The notes beneath the pieces are model-generated. The model was not told where the DNA came from and made no database searches. It saw only the letters and a list, made by a program, of their open reading frames with translations. A stretch of DNA of 13,899 nucleotides from an uncultured Roseburia sp. (GTDB taxonomy: Bacteria; Bacillota; Clostridia; Lachnospirales; Lachnospiraceae): contig CAKQXQ010000053.1 of assembly GCA_934292805.1 (NCBI GenBank), positions 1 to 13,899 of the forward strand, in the 5' to 3' direction. This document shows positions 6,817-13,047 of the stretch, piece after piece; within the stretch, counting starts at the first letter, position 1, and every line of letters starts with the position of its first letter. The translations under genes were made by a program, and so were the position numbers.

Positions 6817-7974
6817 TTATTTCTTTTTCTTTACAACTATAATCACAACAATTATTACGATAATCACTACAATGATCACGATCGGTATCATTGGACCGGA
6901 ACCTGTCTCTGCTTCTGTGTTCTCTGATATCTCAGTTGCTTCCGGTTCCTGTACGGTTGTTTCACTGGTGGAATCCGGTTCTTCATATGTTACTTCATAT
7001 TCTTCCGGACCGGATACAACTACCCATACATCTTTTTCCGTATCAATTGAAATATCACTTGTCTGCACACCTCCGTCATTGCCATTTACAATAATGGAAT
7101 TTACCCAGCCAGGAATTTCTTTTGTAAGCCATCCATCATTTTCTTCCAGTGCTTCGCCAGGCCAGGATGAGAATGCATTCGTTCCGTCCGGTGCTGACCA
7201 TGCCCACAGATTTGGATTCTCCCAATCAGATGGTGTCTTCACATGTACTGTTACATTCGGGATTTCTGCTTTGTCCGGATCAGTATAACTAAAATCTGCG
7301 GTTCCATCTTTCTCTACTGTAACCCAGATTTCTGCCGGATCAATAGAAAGATCTTCTGTCTGATTGTCCCCATTGTTTGCATTGATAATAACAGAATTTA
7401 CCCATGTTGGTGCTTTTGCTGTATACCATCCATCCTCACCTGCTGTCATTGCTTTTCCTGGCCATGCGTCAAATGCATTCGTTCCGTCCGGTGCTGACCA
7501 TGCCCACAGATTCGGGTTCTCCCAGCTTTCATCTACCTTTGCATGGATCACAAATTTCTCTGTGTATTCCGGTGTTTCTCCTGATGTTTCTGCTTCATAA
7601 GAAATCTCTGCATTTTCTGCGTCACTTATATTTATCCATGCATCTTTTCCTTCAAGAACAAGTTCTCCTGTCTGAACCTCTCCTGCATTCGCATTTACGA
7701 TCACATGATTGGCCCAGTCCGGTACCCATACATAATACCATCCATCATTATCCGGTAAGGCATCGCATTCTTCACCCGGCCACGCATCAAATGCATTATC
7801 ACCATTCTCATTCCATGCCCAGACACACGGATTGCTCCAGTCAGACGGAACTTTTATACTAATCGCTACTCTGTTTTCTTCTTTACCGGCCGCAAATGCC
7901 ATTGATGGGATCATCATAACCAGCATTGCGATCATACATAGAAATGCATACACTTTTTTCATAGACGTTCTCAT
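6817..7974 (-). CDS. Membrane-anchored surface protein with three starch-binding (CBM26-like) modules
   Basis: This is a 385-residue secreted protein with no catalytic domain. It has a signal peptide (1-28, cleavage near AFA-AG) and three homologous modules of about 90 residues at roughly 35-126, 140-231 and 240-331. An acidic Thr/Glu/Ser linker (332-360), a Val/Ile membrane segment (361-381) and a KKKK tail follow, with no LPXTG motif. Each module repeats the pattern W.NP..WAW, NAF..WPG, GW, W.N..I.N and QT, which matches the starch-binding module family CBM26, where aromatic residues stack on alpha-glucan. The start ATG at 7974 has GGAGGT (7986-7981) six bases before it, and upstream in-frame starts lack this. 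As the first gene of the operon, ahead of the importer, it probably holds starch or maltodextrins next to the lipoprotein, much as SusE/SusF do in Bacteroides. The CBM number is a recognition call, not a search result. Confidence 0.85.
   Translation of the reverse strand: MRTSMKKVYAFLCMIAMLVMMIPSMAFAAGKEENRVAISIKVPSDWSNPCVWAWNENGDNAFDAWPGEECDALPDNDGWYYVWVPDWANHVIVNANAGEVQTGELVLEGKDAWINISDAENAEISYEAETSGETPEYTEKFVIHAKVDESWENPNLWAWSAPDGTNAFDAWPGKAMTAGEDGWYTAKAPTWVNSVIINANNGDNQTEDLSIDPAEIWVTVEKDGTADFSYTDPDKAEIPNVTVHVKTPSDWENPNLWAWSAPDGTNAFSSWPGEALEENDGWLTKEIPGWVNSIIVNGNDGGVQTSDISIDTEKDVWVVVSGPEEYEVTYEEPDSTSETTVQEPEATEISENTEAETGSGPMIPIVIIVVIIVIIVVIIVVKKKK
7172..7512 (-). repeat. Duplicated module DNA: 41-bp identical segments 300 bp apart
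   Basis: Positions 7172-7212 and 7472-7512 are identical over 41 bases and offset by exactly 300 bases, that is 100 codons. They encode the same part of modules 3 and 2 (LWAWSAPDGTNAF). The corresponding part of module 1, near 7790-7825, is related at protein level but has diverged at DNA level. Modules 2 and 3 therefore look like the product of a more recent tandem duplication or of gene conversion. Confidence 0.9.
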
Positions 7975-8046
7975 AAATCTACCTCCATACATGTTGTGCT
8001 CGATTGCTTTCAATGAACTCCGGCGCCTGTTTCATTTGATAGCTTT

Positions 8047-8075
8047 ATTATAAGAACACCAAAAAAAGCGGTCAA
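8047..8075 (-). promoter_or_regulatory. Promoter of the starch-utilisation operon
   Basis: The minus strand has TTGACC (8075-8070) and TATAAT (8052-8047) with a 17-base spacer, five of six plus six of six consensus matches. The predicted start point, near 8040, gives a leader of about 65 bases before the starch-binding protein gene. No second convincing promoter was seen before the MalE-like gene, so the six genes down to the LacI-type regulator are probably one transcript. The -35 box lies in one arm of the palindrome at 8065-8097. Confidence 0.8.
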
Positions 8076-8097
8076 CGTAATTTTAGTTAACCGCTTT
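8061..8097 (-). terminator. Intrinsic terminator behind the PPK2-family gene, overlapping the next promoter
   Basis: Read on the minus strand, AAAGCGGTTAAC (8097-8086) pairs with GTTGACCGCTTT (8076-8065), 12 bp with one U-G wobble and a nine-base loop. It runs directly into a string of seven T (8067-8061). This is a textbook rho-independent terminator, 142 bases after the phosphotransferase stop. Its descending arm contains the -35 box of the starch operon, so the same palindrome could also act as an operator. Confidence 0.7.
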
Positions 8098-8170
8098 CCC
8101 TGTTTTTTGTGCATTTTGCTCTTTACTGTCTTCTGTTTTTGTAAGTTTTCACCATATTATTTTACAGAAA

Positions 8171-8215
8171 GAAACTTTTTCCTTATTTTTTGTTAAGTTT
8201 TAACGAAACTTTTTC
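8171..8215. repeat. Direct repeats and small palindrome after the PPK2-family gene
   Basis: GAAACTTTTTC occurs at 8171-8181 and 8205-8215, 34 bases apart, and the palindrome GTTAAGTTTTAAC lies between them at 8192-8204. The stretch is upstream of the starch operon promoter and downstream of the phosphotransferase stop. It may hold protein-binding sites or just be AT-rich spacer. Confidence 0.45.
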
Positions 8216-8238
8216 TTTCATTAGAAACGAAGTTTAAA

Positions 8239-9708
8239 TTATGACAAAGCTTTCTCCAGCTCTTCGATCACGATCTTTAATGCCTTGATCCTTGCGTATT
8301 TTTTATCTACAGACTCTAAGATATGCCAAGGTGCATATGCGGTGCTTGTCTTTTCGATCATTTCGTTGACTGCCTGCTCATAAGAATCCCATTTTTCACG
8401 GTTACGCCAGTCTTCTTCGGTAATTTTCCACTGTTTCTCCGGTGTGTTCTGTCTCTCGTTGAAGCGTTCAAGCTGGGTGTCCTTGTCGATCTGTACCCAG
8501 AATTTGATGATGACAGCTCCCCAGTCGGAAAGTTCCTTCTCAAACTCATTTATCTCGTTGTACGCTCTCATCCAGTCGTTCTCGCTGCAGAATCCTTCCA
8601 GTCGTTCCACCATGACCCTGCCATACCAGGTACGGTCAAAAATCGCAATGTGTCCGGTTTTCGGCAGTCTTGTCCAGAAACGCCACAGATAATGTCTTGC
8701 TTTCTCATGCGGTTCTGGGCTTGCAATCGGGTGCACTTCATATCCTCTTGGATCAAGGGCTCCAGCGATACGCTTGATATTCCCGCCTTTTCCTGCAGCG
8801 TCCCAGCCTTCATAAGCAATGATCACCGGCACTTTCTTACGGTATAATCTGTTATGCAGCTCTCCCAGCCGCTTCTGAAGACGCTTTAACTCTTCCTTAT
8901 ATACCTCATCTTCAATCCTTTTATCCAGAGGAACTTCACTAAGAAGCGGCATTTTCACAAGAGGGAATACATTCTGTAAAAGTGGTACCGCCATTTTCTG
9001 GTTGCCAAGAGCAATCTCGATTCCCTGTGTAAGTGTTTCCAAGATCTGCAGTTCTGACCACTTTTTTGACTGTGCATCAACGATATACCATGGTGCCTGT
9101 GGCAGATTGGTGCTTTTCAGATAAGAAGAAAATTCCTTTTTGCATTTTTCATAATGATGATTCTGCCATTCGTCATTCCTGCTTACACGCCAGACAGTAT
9201 CCTTTTTCTCCTCCAGATGTTCTATTCGTTTCTTCTGTTCTTTCTCTGTAATATGAAGAAAAAACTTCATCACAAGATAGCCATTGTCCGTGAGCTGTCT
9301 CTCAAAACGCTTCACACTTTCAATGCGTCTTGCGTATTCTTCATCATCCAGTTTTCCGTGAAGTCTCTCCTTAACGATTTCATCCATCCAGCCGGAATCC
9401 AGAAAAACAAATTTTCCTTCTTCCGGTATCCGGTTAAAATACCGGTATAAAAATGGCTTTCTGCACTCATCTTCTGTTTTCTCTCCCATCGATTCCACTT
9501 TGAAAAAACGTGGATCAATATTCTTTATGATCTGGCCTATGCAAAATCCTTTTCCTGAAGTTCCCCAGCCCTCGATCAACACAAACACCGGTACTTTCTG
9601 TTCCTTGATCAAAAGCTGCTGCTTTTCTAATTTTTCCCGGGCTGCTTTCAGTCGTTCTTTCAGTTCCTGTTCTGATGGTTGTTCCATCGGATTCCATTCG
9701 TTCAACAT
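8239..9708 (-). CDS. pap: Polyphosphate:AMP phosphotransferase-like protein, two PPK2 domains
   Basis: This 489-residue protein is built from two PPK2 domains in tandem, the arrangement of polyphosphate:AMP phosphotransferase, which makes ADP from AMP and polyphosphate in the cytoplasm. The first domain (about 10-235) has a Walker A loop EGWGTSGKG (46-54) but a weak second motif, FLDSGWM (102-108). The second domain (about 265-489) has the full set: EGWDAAGKG (300-308), PEPHE (331-335) and FDRTWYGRV (357-365). As in known two-domain members, the C-terminal half is probably the catalytic one and the N-terminal half structural or regulatory. The ATG at 9708 has GTGAGGG six bases upstream. It stands alone, with its own terminator at 8061-8097. 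Polyphosphate:ADP or GDP activity is possible in the PPK2 family and cannot be excluded. Confidence 0.88.
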   Translation of the reverse strand: MLNEWNPMEQPSEQELKERLKAAREKLEKQQLLIKEQKVPVFVLIEGWGTSGKGFCIGQIIKNIDPRFFKVESMGEKTEDECRKPFLYRYFNRIPEEGKFVFLDSGWMDEIVKERLHGKLDDEEYARRIESVKRFERQLTDNGYLVMKFFLHITEKEQKKRIEHLEEKKDTVWRVSRNDEWQNHHYEKCKKEFSSYLKSTNLPQAPWYIVDAQSKKWSELQILETLTQGIEIALGNQKMAVPLLQNVFPLVKMPLLSEVPLDKRIEDEVYKEELKRLQKRLGELHNRLYRKKVPVIIAYEGWDAAGKGGNIKRIAGALDPRGYEVHPIASPEPHEKARHYLWRFWTRLPKTGHIAIFDRTWYGRVMVERLEGFCSENDWMRAYNEINEFEKELSDWGAVIIKFWVQIDKDTQLERFNERQNTPEKQWKITEEDWRNREKWDSYEQAVNEMIEKTSTAYAPWHILESVDKKYARIKALKIVIEELEKALS

Positions 9709-9726
9709 ATTTTTCCCTCACTTTCC

Positions 9727-9732
9727 ATTATA
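9727..9732 (-). promoter_or_regulatory. Possible -10 box of the PPK2-family gene
   Basis: TATAAT (9732-9727) lies 18 bases upstream of the ATG on the minus strand. No recognisable -35 box is found at 16-18 bases spacing, and the leader would be only about a dozen bases long. It is a weak call resting on one perfect hexamer in AT-rich DNA. Confidence 0.35.
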
Positions 9733-9933
9733 AGTTTTCCAGTTTCTCCGTGTTTTTCATTTCTTCCATTTTTATTTATAGTTTCTCTCAAATAATAGAA
9801 AATATCAAGGCAATTTACCATTTCCCTTCATAAGATTGATCGTAATATCTCGCTCTTTTTATAAGTTGAACTAATATATTTTTCTTTTTTATTCAGATTT
9901 TTGATTAATTATTATAAATTCGCAAAAACAGCC
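9733..9933. other. AT-rich divergent spacer with no recognised content
   Basis: This is the first part of the 646-base gap between the divergently read phosphotransferase and symporter genes. I see no frame with a ribosome binding site, no strong hairpin with a T-run and no obvious repeats. The rest of the gap holds the promoter, riboswitch and terminator described separately. Confidence 0.6.
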
Positions 9934-9962
9934 TTGCAAATTCATCCACTGCACGTTATAGT
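9934..9962 (+). promoter_or_regulatory. Promoter of the glycine riboswitch-symporter transcript
   Basis: TTGCAA (9934-9939) and TATAGT (9957-9962) are separated by 17 bases. Transcription would start near 9969, about 55 bases before the first aptamer. The leader begins with a small hairpin, CCAACAA (9967-9973) with TTGTTGG (9988-9994). Confidence 0.65.
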
Positions 9963-10021
9963 TGTACCAACAACACCACAATTCATTTTGTTGGTTGTGT
10001 AATATTAAGTATTTCGAGATG

Positions 10022-10192
10022 AAGTTTGCAGGAAAATGACGACAGTCTGCCGAAGGAGTAACACTCTCAGGTGCCGGTATCACGGTGCAACTGTAAATGG
10101 ATCGACTCTCTGGAGACACCCGGATGAACCGGGGGCCGAAGGTGCAACATACATTTTGTATGAATCTCTCAGGCAAGCGGACAGAGAAGATC
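10022..10192 (+). ncRNA. Tandem glycine riboswitch (gcvT type), two aptamers
   Basis: Two copies of the glycine aptamer core follow each other. Aptamer 1 (about 10024-10092) has GCCGAAGGAGTAA (10049-10061) and ACTCTCAGGTGCC, closed by a stem of TTGCA (10025-10029) with TGCAA. Aptamer 2 (about 10104-10190) has CTCTGGAGA at its 5' side, then GCCGAAGGTGCAA (10135-10147), ATCTCTCAGGCAA and GGACAGAG (10179-10186). These are the hallmark conserved blocks of the class. Glycine binding normally stabilises both aptamers and changes the fate of the downstream terminator. Aptamer 1 is compact: the stretch between its two core blocks is only a few bases. The RNA lies directly upstream of an amino-acid symporter, one of the known target classes of this riboswitch. 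Confidence 0.93.
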
Positions 10193-10254
10193 ACTTTAAT
10201 GATGTCAGGATTTTTGTAACCGTCAGGTTGCATTTTTCATAATGTGTATCTTCT

Positions 10255-10292
10255 ATCCCATGTATGAAACATATATGGGATATTCTTTTTTT
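10255..10292 (+). terminator. Intrinsic terminator, expression platform of the glycine riboswitch
   Basis: ATCCCATGTAT (10255-10265) pairs with ATATATGGGAT (10271-10281), 11 bp with one G-U wobble and the loop GAAAC. After ATTC a run of seven T (10286-10292) follows. It lies between the aptamers and the symporter start, so it is the probable switch point. It is about 65 bases after aptamer 2, and I could not identify the antiterminator pairing with confidence. Confidence 0.85.
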
Positions 10293-10354
10293 CATGTCGT
10301 TTCTCCATTGCGTTTTCTCTCATTTGAAGTACAAAAAGATAGGAGTTTCGTAAA

Positions 10355-11770
10355 ATGTGGAATGTGTTCAGTAATTTTCTTGTAGTTGTTGATGATTTTG
10401 TCTGGGGCGTACCCCTGATGGTTTTAATTATGGCCGGTGGTCTGCTTCTTACCATTCGTCTTGGTCTGTTACAGATCCGTAAGCTTCCTTTGGCTCTTAA
10501 ATGGATGATCCAGAATGAAGAGGAAGCCGAAGGTGAAATCTCCAGCTTTGCTGCTTTATGTACAGCATTAAGTGCAACAATCGGTACCGGAAATATTGTC
10601 GGTGTTGCAACCGCTGTTGGTGCCGGAGGACCTGGTGCATTGTTTTGGATGGTTCTTGCTGCTTTCCTTGGTATGGCAACCAAATATTCCGAAGGTGTTC
10701 TTGCTGTTAAATATCGTGTTGTAGCCAAAGACGGGCACAGCCTCGGTGGTCCTTTCTATTATATTGAGCTTGGCATGGGAAAAAACTGGAAATGGCTTGC
10801 CAAACTTTTTGCTTTCTTTGGTATGTGTGTTGGTCTGTTTGGTATCGGAACATTCAGCCAGGTAAATGGTATCTCCAGTGCAATTAAGGGATTTTTCGAT
10901 CCACAGGGCGAACACTGTGTGGAACTGATTCCTTTCCTTGGCGATTATTCCTGGGCGGTTGTTATTTCCTCTCTGATCCTCGCAGTCTGCGTCGCTGCTG
11001 TTTTGATCGGTGGTGTCAAACGAATCGCAAGCGTCAGCCAGATTATTGTTCCGTTTATGGCTATTATTTATTTTGTCTTTGTCGGCATCTTAATCATCTG
11101 TAATATCCGCGAAGTGCCTGCTGCTTTTGCTACCATCGTAACAGCTGCTTTCAATCCGAGAGCTGTTACAGGCGGTGTGGTCGGCAGTATGGTCGTTGCC
11201 ATGCAAAAAGGTGTTGCCCGTGGTATTTTCTCAAATGAAGCCGGTCTTGGTAGTGCACCGATCGCAGCCGCTGCTGCTCAGACAAAAGAACCTGTCCGTC
11301 AGGGACTTGTCAGCATGACAGGAACATTCATCGATACGATCGTCATCTGTACTCTCACTGGTCTTTCCATCGTCTTAACCGGTGCATGGAAAGTAGAAGG
11401 CTTAGAAGGTGTGGAAGTAACAACTTACGCTTTCCAGCATGGTCTTCCTTTCCCGGGACAGTTTTCTTCCTTTATCCTGATGATCTGTCTTGTTTTCTTT
11501 GCTTTTACTACGATCCTTGGCTGGGACTATTACAGTGAGCGTTGTCTGGAATACTTAAGTGGCGGAAATATGAAACACGTAAAAATCTTCCGCTGGATTT
11601 ATATTTTTGCAGTATTTATCGGACCTTATATGACAGTCAGCGAAGTTTGGACCATTGCCGATATTTTCAATGGATTAATGGCTATTCCAAACATGATCGC
11701 TCTCTTCGCCTTAAGCGGTGTGGTTGTAAAAGAAACAAAAGCATTTTTCCAAAAAATGAAAACAAAGTAA
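10355..11770 (+). CDS. AGCS-family sodium:alanine/glycine symporter
   Basis: This is a 471-residue polytopic membrane transporter that moves alanine and/or glycine with Na+. The family signature is clear: SSFAALCTALSATIGTGNIV (63-82), GGPGALFWM (91-99), the GMATKYSEG segment (106-114) and GGPFYY (131-136). A charged loop near 54-61 (NEEEAEGE) precedes the conserved block, as in other members. Further membrane helices run to about residue 460, and the length is normal for the family. The ATG at 10355 has AGGAG nine bases before it. Expression is likely controlled by the glycine riboswitch and terminator upstream. The riboswitch argues that glycine is a physiological substrate, but substrate choice between glycine, L-alanine and D-alanine cannot be fixed from the sequence. 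It ends at a bidirectional terminator. Confidence 0.94.
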   Translation: MWNVFSNFLVVVDDFVWGVPLMVLIMAGGLLLTIRLGLLQIRKLPLALKWMIQNEEEAEGEISSFAALCTALSATIGTGNIVGVATAVGAGGPGALFWMVLAAFLGMATKYSEGVLAVKYRVVAKDGHSLGGPFYYIELGMGKNWKWLAKLFAFFGMCVGLFGIGTFSQVNGISSAIKGFFDPQGEHCVELIPFLGDYSWAVVISSLILAVCVAAVLIGGVKRIASVSQIIVPFMAIIYFVFVGILIICNIREVPAAFATIVTAAFNPRAVTGGVVGSMVVAMQKGVARGIFSNEAGLGSAPIAAAAAQTKEPVRQGLVSMTGTFIDTIVICTLTGLSIVLTGAWKVEGLEGVEVTTYAFQHGLPFPGQFSSFILMICLVFFAFTTILGWDYYSERCLEYLSGGNMKHVKIFRWIYIFAVFIGPYMTVSEVWTIADIFNGLMAIPNMIALFALSGVVVKETKAFFQKMKTK

Positions 11771-11788
11771 TTGATTGAAAGATATACG

Positions 11789-11832
11789 AAGCGGCGGTAC
11801 CACCTTTCATCCGGTGGATACCGCCGCTTTTT
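11789..11832. terminator. Bidirectional intrinsic terminator between convergent genes
   Basis: AAGCGGCGGTACCACC (11789-11804) pairs with GGTGGATACCGCCGCTT (11813-11829), with one bulged base and a loop of about eight. A T-run follows on the plus strand, with only a short A-rich stretch on the other side. The GC-rich stem stops the symporter transcript and may also stop the opposing small-protein operon. The plus-strand T-run overlaps the TAA stop (11833-11831) of the opposing gene. Confidence 0.88.
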
Positions 11833-12310
11833 ACTGCACTCCAAATGATGCAAGCTTCATATCCTGATTAAATGCAAACGTATAATGCACTTCTACATTC
11901 TGATACTTTGCAGTCACATATGCCGCTGCAATATGATTGCCACGCTGCGTGATCTCGATTGTCTGTATATCCTCTATACTTTCAAACTCTCCCCAGTCCT
12001 CTGCTACTCTCGCCTTGCCTTCATTCATACGCTCACTGTTCATGATCTCCTGCATATCTGTAACAACCATGCCGCTTAGCGTATCATAGTCCTCATCATT
12101 CACAAGTGTTACGATCTGTCTGGACAGATTCTCAACCTCTTCCTTATCATAGAGCTGGCTTTCTGATAATGGCTTGCTCTGAGGCATCATCCAGTAGCAG
12201 GCAATGGTTGCTGCAACCAGGATCACTATGATCAGGATAAAATTACGCGTTCTTTTTTTCTTCTGCTCCGGAGTTAATACCGGTCTTGGTGCTTTTGTCT
12301 TTTTTCTCAT
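11831..12310 (-). CDS. Small membrane-anchored protein, DUF3887-like extracellular domain
   Basis: This is a 159-residue protein of unknown function. A basic N-terminus (RKKTKAPRP, QKKKRTR) precedes a single membrane helix at about 23-41, which implies an N-in, C-out topology. The outside part (about 45-159) has an alpha/beta pattern: a helical part (VENLSRQIVTLVNDEDYDTLSGMV), a WGEFESIEDIQ turn and three strands ending in VHYTFAFNQDMKLASFGV. This recalls the DUF3887/NTF2-like fold seen in clostridial membrane proteins. The ATG at 12310 was chosen over an upstream TTG because GGAGGT lies seven to eight bases before it. It follows the other small anchored protein by 78 bases and probably shares its transcript. 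No catalytic residues are evident. Confidence 0.75.
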   Translation of the reverse strand: MRKKTKAPRPVLTPEQKKKRTRNFILIIVILVAATIACYWMMPQSKPLSESQLYDKEEVENLSRQIVTLVNDEDYDTLSGMVVTDMQEIMNSERMNEGKARVAEDWGEFESIEDIQTIEITQRGNHIAAAYVTAKYQNVEVHYTFAFNQDMKLASFGVQ

Positions 12311-12388
12311 TCCTGTTACCTCCAATACACCTGCAATACGCTTATCATATCATTGTATGGAGATTGGGTCAATGCACTTTGTTTTATC

Positions 12389-12823
12389 TCAGTTTGCTTT
12401 TGCCTTGTTCAACGCATTTTCCACTGCATTCAACAGCATCACTGTTGTATACTGGTTATCCGCGTTATACGAAATCTGGTCCAATGACTGTGTTTTTATG
12501 ATCTGATCCGTCACTTCCTTTAGTGCCGGCTCTACTAACGGATACATAGTGGCGATCGTTTCATTCAGATTCACAAGGGAAATCTCCTGTATCCGGTTCT
12601 CATCTACGATCACCTGCACATCCAGTGAACCATCCTGAAACAGAACCGAAGATGTATACACTCCCGCCGCATATTTCATCGTCTCAGTGGAATCTGTTTT
12701 TTCTTTTCCCGGTAAAAACATGAACAGCAACAATATACAAAGCAGGATCCCAAGTCCGATAAAAACGGCTGTATATATCACTTCTTTCATATGAAGAACA
12801 ATTATTTTTGTTTTCGCACTCAT
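12389..12823 (-). CDS. Small membrane-anchored protein, possible degenerate FMN-binding-like fold
   Basis: This is a 144-residue protein with a membrane helix at about 14-37 and an outside domain at 45-144. The domain pattern is YAAGVYTSSVLFQDGSLDVQ, then VIVDENRIQEISLVNL, a helix with ETIATMYPLVEPALKEV, then TQSLDQISYNADNQYTTVML and NAVENAL. It follows the layout of FMN_bind domains of the RnfG/NqrC type. The flavin attachment motif (SGATxTS-like) is not present: its place is taken by SYNADNQYTT. The relation is therefore tentative, and covalent FMN is not expected. The ATG at 12823 has GGAG six bases before it. An internal ATG at residue 12 would give a slightly shorter protein with the same helix. 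It is the first gene of the two-gene minus-strand unit. Confidence 0.72.
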   Translation of the reverse strand: MSAKTKIIVLHMKEVIYTAVFIGLGILLCILLLFMFLPGKEKTDSTETMKYAAGVYTSSVLFQDGSLDVQVIVDENRIQEISLVNLNETIATMYPLVEPALKEVTDQIIKTQSLDQISYNADNQYTTVMLLNAVENALNKAKAN

Positions 12824-12845
12824 CTCGCACTCCAGCCACTAAATT

Positions 12846-12872
12846 ATTATATTGTATGCATTTTCCTGTAAA
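12846..12872 (-). promoter_or_regulatory. Possible promoter of the two small membrane-protein genes
   Basis: The minus strand has a perfect TATAAT (12851-12846) and TTTACA (12872-12867), but the spacer is only 15 bases. The -10 hexamer lies 22 bases before the ATG of the first gene. It is plausible but weak. Confidence 0.4.
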
Positions 12873-12910
12873 ATAATTCCTTTTTGAATCCTTTATAAAT
12901 TTGGGACTAA

Positions 12911-12960
12911 TAAATTTTTTGATAAAATTTTTAGGATAAAATTTTTGGTGTTGAATTTTT
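12911..12960. repeat. A/T-tract direct repeats upstream of the tRNA promoter
   Basis: TAAATTTTTT, GATAAAATTTTTA and GATAAAATTTTTG follow one another at 12911-12949, and GAATTTTTTT follows at 12953-12962. Such phased A/T tracts directly upstream of a stable-RNA promoter resemble an UP element or a bent region. The function is inferred from position only. Confidence 0.5.
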
Positions 12961-12983
12961 TTGAAGAAAATAATAAAAAACGC

Positions 12984-13012
12984 TTGCATTTTATAAGATT
13001 ATTTGCTATCAT
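12984..13012 (+). promoter_or_regulatory. Promoter of the tRNA-Leu gene
   Basis: TTGCAT (12984-12989) and TATCAT (13007-13012) are separated by 17 bases and lie 36 bases before the mature tRNA 5' end. A/T tracts precede the -35 box. Confidence 0.7.
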
Positions 13013-13047
13013 TATCAAGTCGCGTGATTGAGTAATCAGTCAGACAT

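Noticed and set aside
6707..7862. Several plus-strand frames opposite the starch-binding protein gene, some rich in Ser/Thr.
   Set aside because: They mirror the repeated modules of the minus-strand gene. The minus-strand frame has a signal peptide, ribosome binding site and repeated domains.
6817..7974. CRISPR-like reading of the 41-bp repeats.
   Set aside because: There are only two identical copies, 300 bases apart and inside a coding sequence in phase with protein modules.
8001..8027. Candidate LacI operator or cre site in the starch operon leader (ATTG-CTTT-CAAT at 8003-8014, GGCGCC at 8022-8027, TGAAAGC half-site).
   Set aside because: The arms are only four bases, and the cre comparison matches only in its left half. 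Nothing beats chance expectation in a 65-base leader.
9889..10233. Open frame of 114 codons on the minus strand opposite the riboswitch.
   Set aside because: It lies antisense to the riboswitch and its promoter, has no ribosome binding site worth naming and no recognisable domain.
10036..10242. Open frame of 68 codons on the plus strand across the riboswitch.
   Set aside because: It overlaps both glycine aptamers entirely, and the translation has no recognisable features. The conserved RNA blocks explain the sequence.
10237..10728. Long minus-strand frame opposite the symporter start.
   Set aside because: It is a shadow of the symporter gene, whose family motifs are unambiguous, and it includes the terminator hairpin in the other orientation.
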